Of a DNA stretch of 12,916 bases, positions 6,273 to 12,339 are shown piece after piece. The stretch comes from Actinomycetota bacterium. GTDB taxonomy: Bacteria; Actinomycetota; Thermoleophilia; Gaiellales; Gaiellaceae. Location: positions 1 to 12,916 of the forward strand of contig JAFALP010000277.1 in NCBI GenBank assembly GCA_019234175.1. Reading direction: 5' to 3'. The notes beneath the pieces are model-generated. The model saw only the letters and a program-made list of their open reading frames with translations. It had not been told where the DNA came from and searched no databases. The position numbers were made by a program, and so were the translations under genes. How positions within the stretch are numbered: the stretch's first letter is position 1; every line of letters begins with the position of its first letter.

Positions 6273-6955
6273 GCCACCACTCCGCCGCCGAGGCTCATGC
6301 GCCTCACCTGCACGTCCGCGATGCCGGCCTCGCGCCACACGTCCCCGAGCGAGTACCGCTCATGGAAGCCGCGGATGCTGGGCCCGAGAAACGTGCCCAC
6401 CTCGTGCCAGCCGGGCGAGACGACCGCGCCGGCCGCCGGCAGGCCGACGCGCACGTACAGCTCCCACAGCGGCCGCCAGGCCCCGCGCGGCACCGCGAAC
6501 TCGAGCATCGCGATCGTCCCTCCGGGACGGACGACGCGCCGCAGCTCGCGCATCGCCGCGACGGGATCGTCGACGTAGCGGAGCAGGTAGGTGAACGTGA
6601 GCGCGTCGAACTCGTCGTCGGCGAAGGGAAGCGACTCCGCGCGCCCCTCGCGCAGCTCGATGCGATCGGCCAGGCCGGCGCGCGCGACACGTGCGCGGCC
6701 GGCGGCGAGCATCTCCGGGCTCTGGTCGATGCCGACGACGATCCGGCCCGGAACGGCGCGCGCGAGCTCGATCGCGACCGCGGCCGTCCCCGTGGCCACG
6801 TCGAGGAGGCGCGCTGCCGAGGCCGGGAGCCGGGACACCATGAAGCGGCGCCAGCGCGGGTCCTGCCCGAACGAGAGGAGCCGCGCGTACCGGTCGTAGG
6901 TGGGGCCGAGCGGTGCAAACAGCTCGCGCGCGGAGACTTCGGCCACACTGCGCAT
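6257..6955 (-). CDS. UbiE/MenG-like class I SAM methyltransferase
   Basis: A 232-residue methyltransferase with the UbiE/COQ5 pattern. FAPLGPTYDRYARLLSFGQD (13-32) forms the N-terminal cap. LLDVATGTA (50-58) is the SAM-binding loop, and D77 of GIDQSPEML is the acidic ribose-binding position. AESLPFADDEFDALT (106-120), LRYVDD (125-130; canonical UbiE has LRNV) and RRVVRPGGTIAMLEF (139-153) follow, and a closing LGGGVVA (222-228) matches the family's C terminus. UbiE/MenG enzymes C-methylate demethylmenaquinone or its relatives at the membrane. The start at 6955 was preferred over a much longer upstream extension that would cover most of the divergent gene. Its CAT overlaps the divergent ATG region. 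Whether it is the housekeeping MenG or a paralogue cannot be told here. Confidence 0.85.
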   Translation of the reverse strand: MRSVAEVSARELFAPLGPTYDRYARLLSFGQDPRWRRFMVSRLPASAARLLDVATGTAAVAIELARAVPGRIVVGIDQSPEMLAAGRARVARAGLADRIELREGRAESLPFADDEFDALTFTYLLRYVDDPVAAMRELRRVVRPGGTIAMLEFAVPRGAWRPLWELYVRVGLPAAGAVVSPGWHEVGTFLGPSIRGFHERYSLGDVWREAGIADVQVRRMSLGGGVVAWGTS

Positions 6956-6956
6956 G

Positions 6957-7490
6957 ATGGCACTCGGCGACGACCTCGATCGCATCGCGACGGCGGCCGC
7001 GCGCGAGGGCGACCGCGTCACCGGTGTCCTCGCGACGGAGCTGCTCGGCGGCGACCGTGTGTACCTCTGCTCGTACGAGTCCGGCGCATGGGTGGCGCTC
7101 GACGATGCGGGCGCGGCGATCGATTCCGCGCGCGTCGTCCACGACGCGGTCTCCATCTCGGCGCTCGTCGAGGTCGCCGAGGAGACGGCGGGCGGCGGCG
7201 ACCTCGACGCGCTGCGCGCGCGCCTCGCAGAGCTGCGCGAGACCGAGCACCCGGAGGGCATCGAGGAGGCGGAGAAGGCGGCGGCGGCGTTGGCCGCGAC
7301 GCTCCGGGCGCAGCCGCGCGTCGCCAGCACCGGCTACCTCGACGCGCTCGGTACCGCGTCTCGCCGGCTCGAGCAGGCGCTCGGCGACGAAGGCGGGTCG
7401 CCGTTCGCAATCGCGCTGCAGAACGCCCTTCCCGCCGTCGAGGAGCTGGCTGCGGAGGTAGCGCTGCGGTCGACGGTGCCTCTCACCTAG
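6957..7490 (+). CDS. Uncharacterised 177-residue protein
   Basis: A soluble acidic protein of unknown function. The N-terminal half looks like a small mixed alpha/beta domain (GVLATELLGGDRVYLCSYESGAWVAL in the first 50 residues, then VVHDAVSISALVEVAEE). The C-terminal half is helical, with LDALRARLAELRETEHPEGIEEAEKAAAAL and a later GYLDALGTASRRLEQALG. The overall look matches an uncharacterised family I associate from memory with Thermoleophilia. The start is uncertain: ATG at 6954 or 6957, with GTG at 6900 as a longer option that would invade the divergent methyltransferase. I chose 6957 because a weak -10-like CACACT ends seven bases upstream. No Shine-Dalgarno is evident. Ten bases separate it from the next gene. 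Confidence 0.75.
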   Translation: MALGDDLDRIATAAAREGDRVTGVLATELLGGDRVYLCSYESGAWVALDDAGAAIDSARVVHDAVSISALVEVAEETAGGGDLDALRARLAELRETEHPEGIEEAEKAAAALAATLRAQPRVASTGYLDALGTASRRLEQALGDEGGSPFAIALQNALPAVEELAAEVALRSTVPLT

Positions 7491-7493
7491 ACT
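7488..7493 (+). promoter_or_regulatory. Possible leaderless -10 element (TAGACT) for the 95-residue gene
   Basis: TAGACT matches TANNNT and ends exactly seven bases before the ATG at 7501, the spacing expected when transcription begins at the start codon. It overlaps the stop codon of the preceding gene. No Shine-Dalgarno is seen in the ten-base gap, which favours leaderless translation; no clear -35 is visible. Confidence 0.45.
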
Positions 7494-7500
7494 CGAAGAC

Positions 7501-7788
7501 ATGGAAGGCGGCTTTCCGTTCGGCGGCGATCCGGAGGATCTGCTCCGCGGGCTGCGCGAGTTCGCGGAACAGCAGGCGGAGACCGTGCAGGAGGCGCAGC
7601 GCGAGCAGTTCGCCACGCTCACCCTCAACACCGCCGTCGAGCTGACGGCGGCGGCGCTGTCGCAGATCCAGACGCAGGGCGGGGTCGACGAGCAGGCGAT
7701 CGCTCTCCGCGACGCGATGCGCGTTCTCTTCCCCGAGGCGGTCGCGCTCGTCAGCGCGGCGCGCCAGGGCTTCATGCGCGAGCGCTAG
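7501..7788 (+). CDS. Uncharacterised 95-residue helical protein
   Basis: A small protein opening with Gly/Phe-rich MEGGFPFGGDPEDLL, followed by helices rich in Gln and Glu (REFAEQQAETVQEAQREQF) and then a hydrophobic helix with LNTAVELTAAALSQIQ and RDAMRVLFPEAVALVSAARQ. There are no Cys, no signal peptide and no obvious enzyme motif. The pattern suggests a helical-bundle oligomer or adaptor. It sits between the 177-residue protein and proline dehydrogenase on the same strand, with gaps of 10 and 5 bases, so the three are probably cotranscribed. I do not recognise a function. Confidence 0.75.
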   Translation: MEGGFPFGGDPEDLLRGLREFAEQQAETVQEAQREQFATLTLNTAVELTAAALSQIQTQGGVDEQAIALRDAMRVLFPEAVALVSAARQGFMRER

Positions 7789-7793
7789 CCGCG

Positions 7794-8666
7794 TTGCTGA
7801 TCGACAAGGCGATCGTCCGGCTTCTCCCGGCCGTTCCGAAGCCGGTCGTGCAGCTCTTCTCCTCGCGGTACATCGCCGGACCGTCGCTCGCCGACGCCGT
7901 TCGCGTGGTGCACGAGCTGAACGACAAGGGGCAGTCGGCGACCGTCGACGTCCTCGGCGAGGAGGTCACGAGCGAAGAGGAAGCGGGTGCGATCGTGCAG
8001 ACCTACCTCGACGTGCTCGACGCGATCGAGCGCGAACAGCTCGACTCGAACGTGAGCGTGAAGCTGACGGGGCTCGGCCTCGACCTCTCGTACGAGCTCT
8101 GCCGCGAGAACGTCGAGCGCGTCCTCGCGCGCGGGCGCTTCGTCCGCATCGACATGGAGGACTCGACGACGACCGACGCGACGCTGCGCCTCTATCGCGA
8201 GCTGCGCGAGGCCGGGCACGAGAACGTCGGGATCGTCCTTCAGGCGTACCTCCGCCGCACGCTCCACGACGTGCGCGGCCTGGCCGACCTGAAGCCGAAC
8301 GTCCGCTTGTGCAAGGGCATCTACGTCGAGCCGCCGTCCCTCGCGTACACCGACGCGGGCGCCGTGCGGACGAGCTTCGTCCAGTGCCTCGACGCGCTGC
8401 TCGCGACCGGCGCGCGGGTCGCCGTCGCCACACACGACGAGCAGCTCATCGGCGAGGCGCTGCGACGCAACGTCCCCGAGTTCCAGATGCTCCTCGGCGT
8501 GCGCGAGGACCGCGCCGCCGAGCTCGCCGCCGCCGGTCATCCGCTGCGCGTCTACGTCCCGTTCGGCGAGCAGTGGTACAGCTACTCGCTGCGGCGCCTG
8601 CAGGAGAACCCGGCGATGGCGGGCACGATCGCGCGCTCGACGATCGGCCGCTTCCTGCCGTTCTAG
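7794..8666 (+). CDS. Proline dehydrogenase (monofunctional, FAD-dependent)
   Basis: A 290-residue enzyme oxidising L-proline to delta-1-pyrroline-5-carboxylate and passing electrons to FAD and then to the quinone pool at the membrane. It has the short stand-alone form of the PutA proline dehydrogenase barrel. Motifs are SVKLTGLGLD (88-97), VRIDMED (117-123), QAYLRRT (150-156), RLCKGIY (171-177), ATHD (212-215), EFQMLLGV (229-236) and, near the C terminus, YVPFGEQWYSY (254-264) with the RRLQEN substrate-binding segment (267-272). The start is TTG at 7794, five bases after the previous stop; no ATG is available before the conserved region. The partner P5C dehydrogenase is not in the window. The stop shares the CTAG tetranucleotide with the convergent methyltransferase stop. 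Confidence 0.93.
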   Translation: MLIDKAIVRLLPAVPKPVVQLFSSRYIAGPSLADAVRVVHELNDKGQSATVDVLGEEVTSEEEAGAIVQTYLDVLDAIEREQLDSNVSVKLTGLGLDLSYELCRENVERVLARGRFVRIDMEDSTTTDATLRLYRELREAGHENVGIVLQAYLRRTLHDVRGLADLKPNVRLCKGIYVEPPSLAYTDAGAVRTSFVQCLDALLATGARVAVATHDEQLIGEALRRNVPEFQMLLGVREDRAAELAAAGHPLRVYVPFGEQWYSYSLRRLQENPAMAGTIARSTIGRFLPF

Positions 8667-9289
8667 GCGCGCACGGCGTACAGCAGGAACGATCCGGGGA
8701 CGCGGCGGTCGTGCCTCCGGCCGGAGGCGTCGAGCGGGTACTCCTCCAGCGCCTCGACGCGGAAGCCCGCCCGGGCGAGCGCGCTGACGAGCCGGCCCAG
8801 CCGGACGATGCCGTCGTCGAAGTAGTCCCGGTTCCAGCGCAATAGCCCGTCGACGCACAGGGCCACCGGGTGGTCGTCGAACACGAGCAGCTCGCCGCGG
8901 CGGCGCACGGCGGCGGCGACGCCCGCGGCCCAGGCGTCGACGTCGGTGAGCCGGCCGATCACGCCCTCGGGCGAGTACACGAGGTCGAAGCGGCCGCGGC
9001 GGAGGTTGGCCGGCAGCGCCTGCGCGTCACCGGCGATCCAGAGGATCGACGGCCACCGCTCGCGCGCGGGCTCGAGCAGCGCCTCGTCCGGGTCGACGGC
9101 GGTGACGACGGCGCCGAGCTCCGCCAGCTCGGCGCTGCCCTCGCCCGAGCCGGAGTGGAGATGGAGGACGGTCTTCCCCGAGACGCCGAGCAGCGTCTGC
9201 CGCACGATCGCCGGCAGCGCCGTCCGTCCCGAGCCGGCGCGGCGGTGCGCCTCGTCGAACATGCGCCGGTTGATGTCGGTCGGCTCCAT
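8663..9289 (-). CDS. Class I SAM-dependent methyltransferase, substrate unknown
   Basis: A 208-residue Rossmann-fold methyltransferase. The SAM loop is VLHLHSGSGEGSAELAELG (41-59), where HSGSGEG replaces the common GCGTG. D66 of VTAVDPDEA is the acidic position that should bind the SAM ribose. GDAQALP (87-93) and FDLVYSPEGVIGRLTDVDAW (101-120) mark the next strands, and LLVFDDHP (134-141) the strand after. The C terminus (VPGSFLLYAVRA) returns to a beta strand, as in small-molecule methyltransferases. It begins one base after the FabL-like reductase stop, so it is cotranscribed with it. A natural-product, lipid or quinone substrate is possible; nothing here decides. Confidence 0.82.
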   Translation of the reverse strand: MEPTDINRRMFDEAHRRAGSGRTALPAIVRQTLLGVSGKTVLHLHSGSGEGSAELAELGAVVTAVDPDEALLEPARERWPSILWIAGDAQALPANLRRGRFDLVYSPEGVIGRLTDVDAWAAGVAAAVRRRGELLVFDDHPVALCVDGLLRWNRDYFDDGIVRLGRLVSALARAGFRVEALEEYPLDASGRRHDRRVPGSFLLYAVRA

Positions 9290-9290
9290 C

Positions 9291-10025
9291 TCAGGCGGGC
9301 AGCGAGAACCCGCCGTCGACGACGAGCGTCTGGCCGCACACCATCGCCGCGTCGCCGGAGCAGAGAAACGACACCGCCGCTGCGACGTCGCCGGGCTCGA
9401 CGAGCCGTCCCGCCGGCGTGCGCTCGACGGTCGCGAGCATCTCGTCCTTGTTCGGGAAGTGCTCGAGCGCTCCGGTCTCGACGACGCCGGCCGAGACGGC
9501 GTTCACGCGCACGCCGCGCGGCGCCAGCTCGACGGCGAGATAGCGCACGACCGCCTCGAGCGCCGCCTTCGACGATCCGATGAGCACGTAGTTGTCGAGC
9601 ACGCGCACCGATCCGAGGCTGGAGACGGCGACGATCGCGGAGCCGCGCTCCATCGCCGGCGCGGTCGCGCGCGTCAGCGCGAGGAGCGAGCGCGCGTTCG
9701 CGTTCATGGTCCAGTCCCAGTGCTTGTCCTCGGTCTCGAGCGCAGAGCGGACGACGCCCGTGGCGGCGTTGTGCACGACGACGCGATACGGGCCCGCTGC
9801 CGCGAGCGCGCCGACGACCTTCTCCGACGCGACGTTGCCGCGCACGAGATCGACCTCGGCGCCGGTCGCGCGCAGCGCGTCCGCCGCCGCCTCCGCGGCG
9901 GCCTCGTTGCGCAGGTAGCCGAGGACGACGCGCCCGGCGCCGTCACGCACGAGCCGGTGCGCGATCGCGAGGCCGATCCCCCGAGTTCCGCCGGTCACGA
10001 GGACCGCGGATCCGTCGAGGCTCAT
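9291..10025 (-). CDS. FabL-like short-chain dehydrogenase/reductase (probable enoyl-ACP reductase III type)
   Basis: A 244-residue SDR. The nucleotide-binding TGGTRGIG is at 11-18, HNAATG at 85-90, VAVSSLGSV at 132-140 and the C-terminal GQTLVVDGGFSL near the end. The active-site Tyr and Lys are Y146 and K153, that is Y-X6-K as in enoyl-ACP reductases, rather than the Y-X3-K of ordinary SDRs. The block SKAALEAVVRYLAVELAPRGVRVNAVS (from 152), followed by ALEHFPNKDEM and TPAGRLVEPGDV, closely resembles Bacillus FabL, which reduces the enoyl-ACP double bond with NADPH in fatty-acid elongation. The start overlaps the stop of the upstream 93-residue gene (ATGA). The SDR family is certain and FabL-like activity is likely. 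A quinone-type or other reductase is the alternative. Confidence 0.85.
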   Translation of the reverse strand: MSLDGSAVLVTGGTRGIGLAIAHRLVRDGAGRVVLGYLRNEAAAEAAADALRATGAEVDLVRGNVASEKVVGALAAAGPYRVVVHNAATGVVRSALETEDKHWDWTMNANARSLLALTRATAPAMERGSAIVAVSSLGSVRVLDNYVLIGSSKAALEAVVRYLAVELAPRGVRVNAVSAGVVETGALEHFPNKDEMLATVERTPAGRLVEPGDVAAAVSFLCSGDAAMVCGQTLVVDGGFSLPA

Positions 10026-10303
10026 TGCCGCCGCGGCAGCAGCGGCTCGTCCGCCGGCGCGGAGCTCGGCAGCTCGTTCCAGCCGAGCCGCGAGCGTGGC
10101 TCCCGCCCGCCCTCCTCGGCCTTGGACGACGCGTGGCCGAGGCGGTCGAGCAGGTCCATCTTCTCCTCGGCGTACCGGCGCACCGGGTGGGACTCGTCCA
10201 GGTCGAGGACGAGCTCCCGTACGCGGGCGCGCAGCTGGTAGGCGAACTGCGGCGTCGCAGGCCCGACGAGGGCGTCGACGTCGGCGATGGTGGGCTCGGC
10301 CAT
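10022..10303 (-). CDS. Uncharacterised 93-residue protein
   Basis: A small soluble protein. The conserved-looking core is DVDALVGPATPQFAYQLRARV (8-28), followed by an amphipathic helix through HPVRRYAEEKMDLLDRLG. A disordered Gly/Glu/Arg/Pro-rich C terminus ends in PLLPRRQ. The pattern resembles actinobacterial hypotheticals I have seen, with no assigned role. The start at 10303 was taken because the in-frame ATG at 10324 would place the start within the divergent promoter region, and a TAGACT element ends eight bases before 10303. It is the first gene of the minus-strand run with the FabL-like reductase (4-base ATGA overlap) and the methyltransferase. Confidence 0.75.
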   Translation of the reverse strand: MAEPTIADVDALVGPATPQFAYQLRARVRELVLDLDESHPVRRYAEEKMDLLDRLGHASSKAEEGGREPRSRLGWNELPSSAPADEPLLPRRQ

Positions 10304-10311
10304 TCGGCCAG

Positions 10312-10321
10312 AGTCTAGGCT
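10312..10321. promoter_or_regulatory. Overlapping divergent -10 elements (near-palindrome AGTCTAGGCT)
   Basis: Only 24 bases separate the divergent starts at 10303 (minus) and 10328 (plus). On the plus strand TAGGCT (10316-10321) ends six bases before GTG. On the minus strand TAGACT (10317-10312) ends eight bases before ATG. The two hexamers share the central TA, making a nearly symmetrical two-way -10. Both transcripts would be leaderless or nearly so, and no Shine-Dalgarno fits in the gap. Confidence 0.5.
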
Positions 10322-10327
10322 CAACGC

Positions 10328-11230
10328 GTGAAGCGCGTCTCCCCGGTGGATCTCATGTTGCTGGGGACGGTGCTGCTCTGGGCGTTGAACGTGACCGTCA
10401 CCCGGTACGCCCTCACCAACGGCTGGCTCCCGCTCGCGTACGGGACGATCCGCTACTTCGCGGCCACCTCCCTCTTCTGGATCTTCACGTACCGGCGGGA
10501 GCGTTCGTTCCGAATCGCGCGCAAGGACCTGTGGCTCGTCGCGATCGCGGCGCTGGCGCTCTTCCTCAACCAGCTCTGCTTCGTCTACGCGCTGAAGCTG
10601 TCGCAGGCGTCCACCGTGGCGCTCCTACTCGGCGCCACACCCGTGTTCATCGGGCTGATCACCGTCGTGCTCCGCATCGACGTCCTCTCCAACGCGTTCT
10701 GGATCGGGGCGGCGATGACGCTCGCGGGCGTCACGCTCATCGCCGTCGCGAGCGGGGGGAACATCTCCGCCGGGCTCGGCGGCGACCTGCTCGCCATCGG
10801 GCTCGCGTTCACCTGGAGCGTGTACACCGTCGCGATCGCGCCGCTCATGCGCACCTACTCGCCGTTCCGGATCAGCGCGATCGTGCTCGCGGCGGGGTGG
10901 GTGCCGCTCGCCCTCGTGAGCATCCCGCAGGTCGCGCACCAGCACTTCGACTTCGGCTGGAAGGTCTGGCTCGGCTTCGGCTACGCCGTCGTCGGCCCGC
11001 TCTTCCTCACGAACATCCTCTGGTTCACGGCGATCGACCGGGTCGGCCCGTCGCGGGCGTCGCTGTTCGGGAACCTGCAGCCCTTCTTCGCCGTCTTCTT
11101 CGCCATCGTGCTGCTGTCGGAGACGCTGCACCCGATGGAGATCGTCGGCGGCGTCCTCATCTTCGCCGGGATCGTCCTCGAACGCGTCCGGCACCGCTCG
11201 AGCCTCGCCGTCACGGCGCCGGAGTCATAA
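10328..11230 (+). CDS. EamA/DMT-superfamily permease
   Basis: A 300-residue inner-membrane transporter with about ten transmembrane segments in two repeated halves. Typical signs are SPVDLMLLGTVLLWALNVTVTRYAL (5-29), LSQASTVALLLGATPVFIGLI in the first repeat and its echo VGPSRASLFGNLQPFFAVFFAI in the second, then the acidic SETLHPMEIVGGVLIFAGIVL at the end. Members export amino acids, metabolites or drugs; the substrate here is unknown. The GTG start at 10328 follows TAGGCT by six bases and has no Shine-Dalgarno. It stops eight bases before the dioxygenase start. Being next to the tyrosine-catabolism gene could hint at an aromatic substrate, which is weak inference. Confidence 0.88.
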   Translation: MKRVSPVDLMLLGTVLLWALNVTVTRYALTNGWLPLAYGTIRYFAATSLFWIFTYRRERSFRIARKDLWLVAIAALALFLNQLCFVYALKLSQASTVALLLGATPVFIGLITVVLRIDVLSNAFWIGAAMTLAGVTLIAVASGGNISAGLGGDLLAIGLAFTWSVYTVAIAPLMRTYSPFRISAIVLAAGWVPLALVSIPQVAHQHFDFGWKVWLGFGYAVVGPLFLTNILWFTAIDRVGPSRASLFGNLQPFFAVFFAIVLLSETLHPMEIVGGVLIFAGIVLERVRHRSSLAVTAPES

Positions 11231-11231
11231 T
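11226..11231 (+). promoter_or_regulatory. Possible leaderless -10 element (CATAAT) for the dioxygenase
   Basis: CATAAT, five of six matches to TATAAT, ends seven bases before the ATG at 11239 and overlaps the permease stop codon. It is one of the few AT-rich spots in the window. It would allow the dioxygenase to be expressed apart from the permease; the GGG just upstream of the ATG is too close to be a good Shine-Dalgarno. Confidence 0.45.
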
Positions 11232-11238
11232 TCCGGGT

Positions 11239-12333
11239 ATGGCCGACGACTTCATGCCGCTCCTCGGCTGGGACTCGATCGAGTTCTGGGTCGGGAACGC
11301 GAAGCAGGCCGCGTACTTCTACGAGCACGCGCTCGGCTTCACCCGGACCGCGTACGCCGGGCCGGAGACGGGCGTGCGCGACCGCGCGTCGTACGTGCTC
11401 GAGCAGAACGACATCCGCTTCGTCCTCACCTCGCCGCTGCGCGAGGAGAGCGAGATCACGCGCCACCTGGGCCGGCACGGCGACGGTGTCCGCGACATCG
11501 CGCTCACCGTCCCCGACGCCACCGAGGCGTACCGGCAGGCGGTACAGCGCGGCGCGCGCGGCGTGTCCGAGCCGGCGGTCAGCGAGGACGACTTCGGCAC
11601 GATCGAGACGGCCGCGATCGCCACGTACGGCGACACCATCCACACGTTCGTCGACCGCGAGGACTACGCGGGGCCGTTCAAGCCCGGCTACGTCTCGGTG
11701 TCGAGCAACGGCTCCGGCGGCGGCGTCGGCTTGACGAACATCGACCACGTCGTCGGCAACGTCGAGCTCGGCCGCATGAACTTCTGGGTGGAGTTCTACG
11801 AGCGCGTCTTCGGGATGACGAACATCATCCACTTTGGCGACGACCAGATCCAGACGGAGTACTCGGCGCTCATGTCGAAGGTCATGTCGGACGGGAGCGG
11901 GAAGATCAAGTTCCCGATCAACGAGCCGGCCGAAGGCAAGCGCAAGAGCCAGATCGAGGAGTACATCGAGTTCTACGGCGGTCCGGGCGCGCAGCACATC
12001 GCGCTCGCGACCACCGACATCGTCGCCGCGGTGACGGAGATGAAGGAACGCGGCTTCCAGTTCCTCGACACCCCCGACTCGTACTACGACGAGGCGCCCG
12101 GCCGCGTCGGCGAGATCGCCGAGGACTACGAGATCCTGCAGGAGCACAAGATCCTCGTCGACCGCGACGAGGACGGCTACCTCCTGCAGATCTTCACGAA
12201 GACGGCGCAGGACCGGCCTACCGTGTTCTTCGAGGTGATCGAGCGCCACGGCGCGACGACGTTCGGGGAGGGCAACTTCAAGGCCCTGTTCGAGGCGATC
12301 GAGCGCGAGCAGGCGCTCCGCGGCAACCTCTAG
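11239..12333 (+). CDS. hppD: 4-hydroxyphenylpyruvate dioxygenase
   Basis: A 364-residue Fe(II) enzyme of full family length, converting 4-hydroxyphenylpyruvate to homogentisate in tyrosine breakdown. It has two vicinal-oxygen-chelate halves. The N-terminal half begins with WDSIEFWVGNAKQAAYFYEHALGF (11-34). The C-terminal half holds the iron ligands H170 (NIDHVVGNV), H253 (GAQHIALAT) and E332 (FFEVIER). Other hallmarks are KSQIEEYIEFYGG (236-248) and the C-terminal GEGNFKALFEAIEREQ (343-358), which also caps the active site in this family. All ligands are present, so activity is expected. Homogentisate dioxygenase is not in the window, so homogentisate could go to catabolism, pigment or a quinone. 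The start is fixed by the CATAAT element and by the N-terminal motif. Confidence 0.96.
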   Translation: MADDFMPLLGWDSIEFWVGNAKQAAYFYEHALGFTRTAYAGPETGVRDRASYVLEQNDIRFVLTSPLREESEITRHLGRHGDGVRDIALTVPDATEAYRQAVQRGARGVSEPAVSEDDFGTIETAAIATYGDTIHTFVDREDYAGPFKPGYVSVSSNGSGGGVGLTNIDHVVGNVELGRMNFWVEFYERVFGMTNIIHFGDDQIQTEYSALMSKVMSDGSGKIKFPINEPAEGKRKSQIEEYIEFYGGPGAQHIALATTDIVAAVTEMKERGFQFLDTPDSYYDEAPGRVGEIAEDYEILQEHKILVDRDEDGYLLQIFTKTAQDRPTVFFEVIERHGATTFGEGNFKALFEAIEREQALRGNL

Positions 12334-12339
12334 GACGCC

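Noticed and set aside
4143..6578. Plus-strand open frame of 811 codons
   Set aside because: It lies opposite four well-supported minus-strand genes, has Arg/Glu/Leu-biased low-complexity composition without domains, and is explained by the lack of stop codons in GC-rich antisense DNA.
6956..7330. N-terminal extension of the UbiE-like methyltransferase
   Set aside because: The extra residues are low-complexity Ser/Ala/Arg and would lie opposite the 177-residue gene; the family's N terminus fits the start at 6955.
8713..8728. Perfect 16-base palindrome GCCTCCGGCCGGAGGC downstream of proline dehydrogenase
   Set aside because: It is inside the methyltransferase coding sequence, has no loop or U-tract for a terminator, and one such palindrome is expected by chance in about 13 kb of GC-rich DNA.
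10096..11238. Upstream in-frame extension of hppD
   Set aside because: The dioxygenase is full length from 11239, and the extension would read through the permease in another frame.
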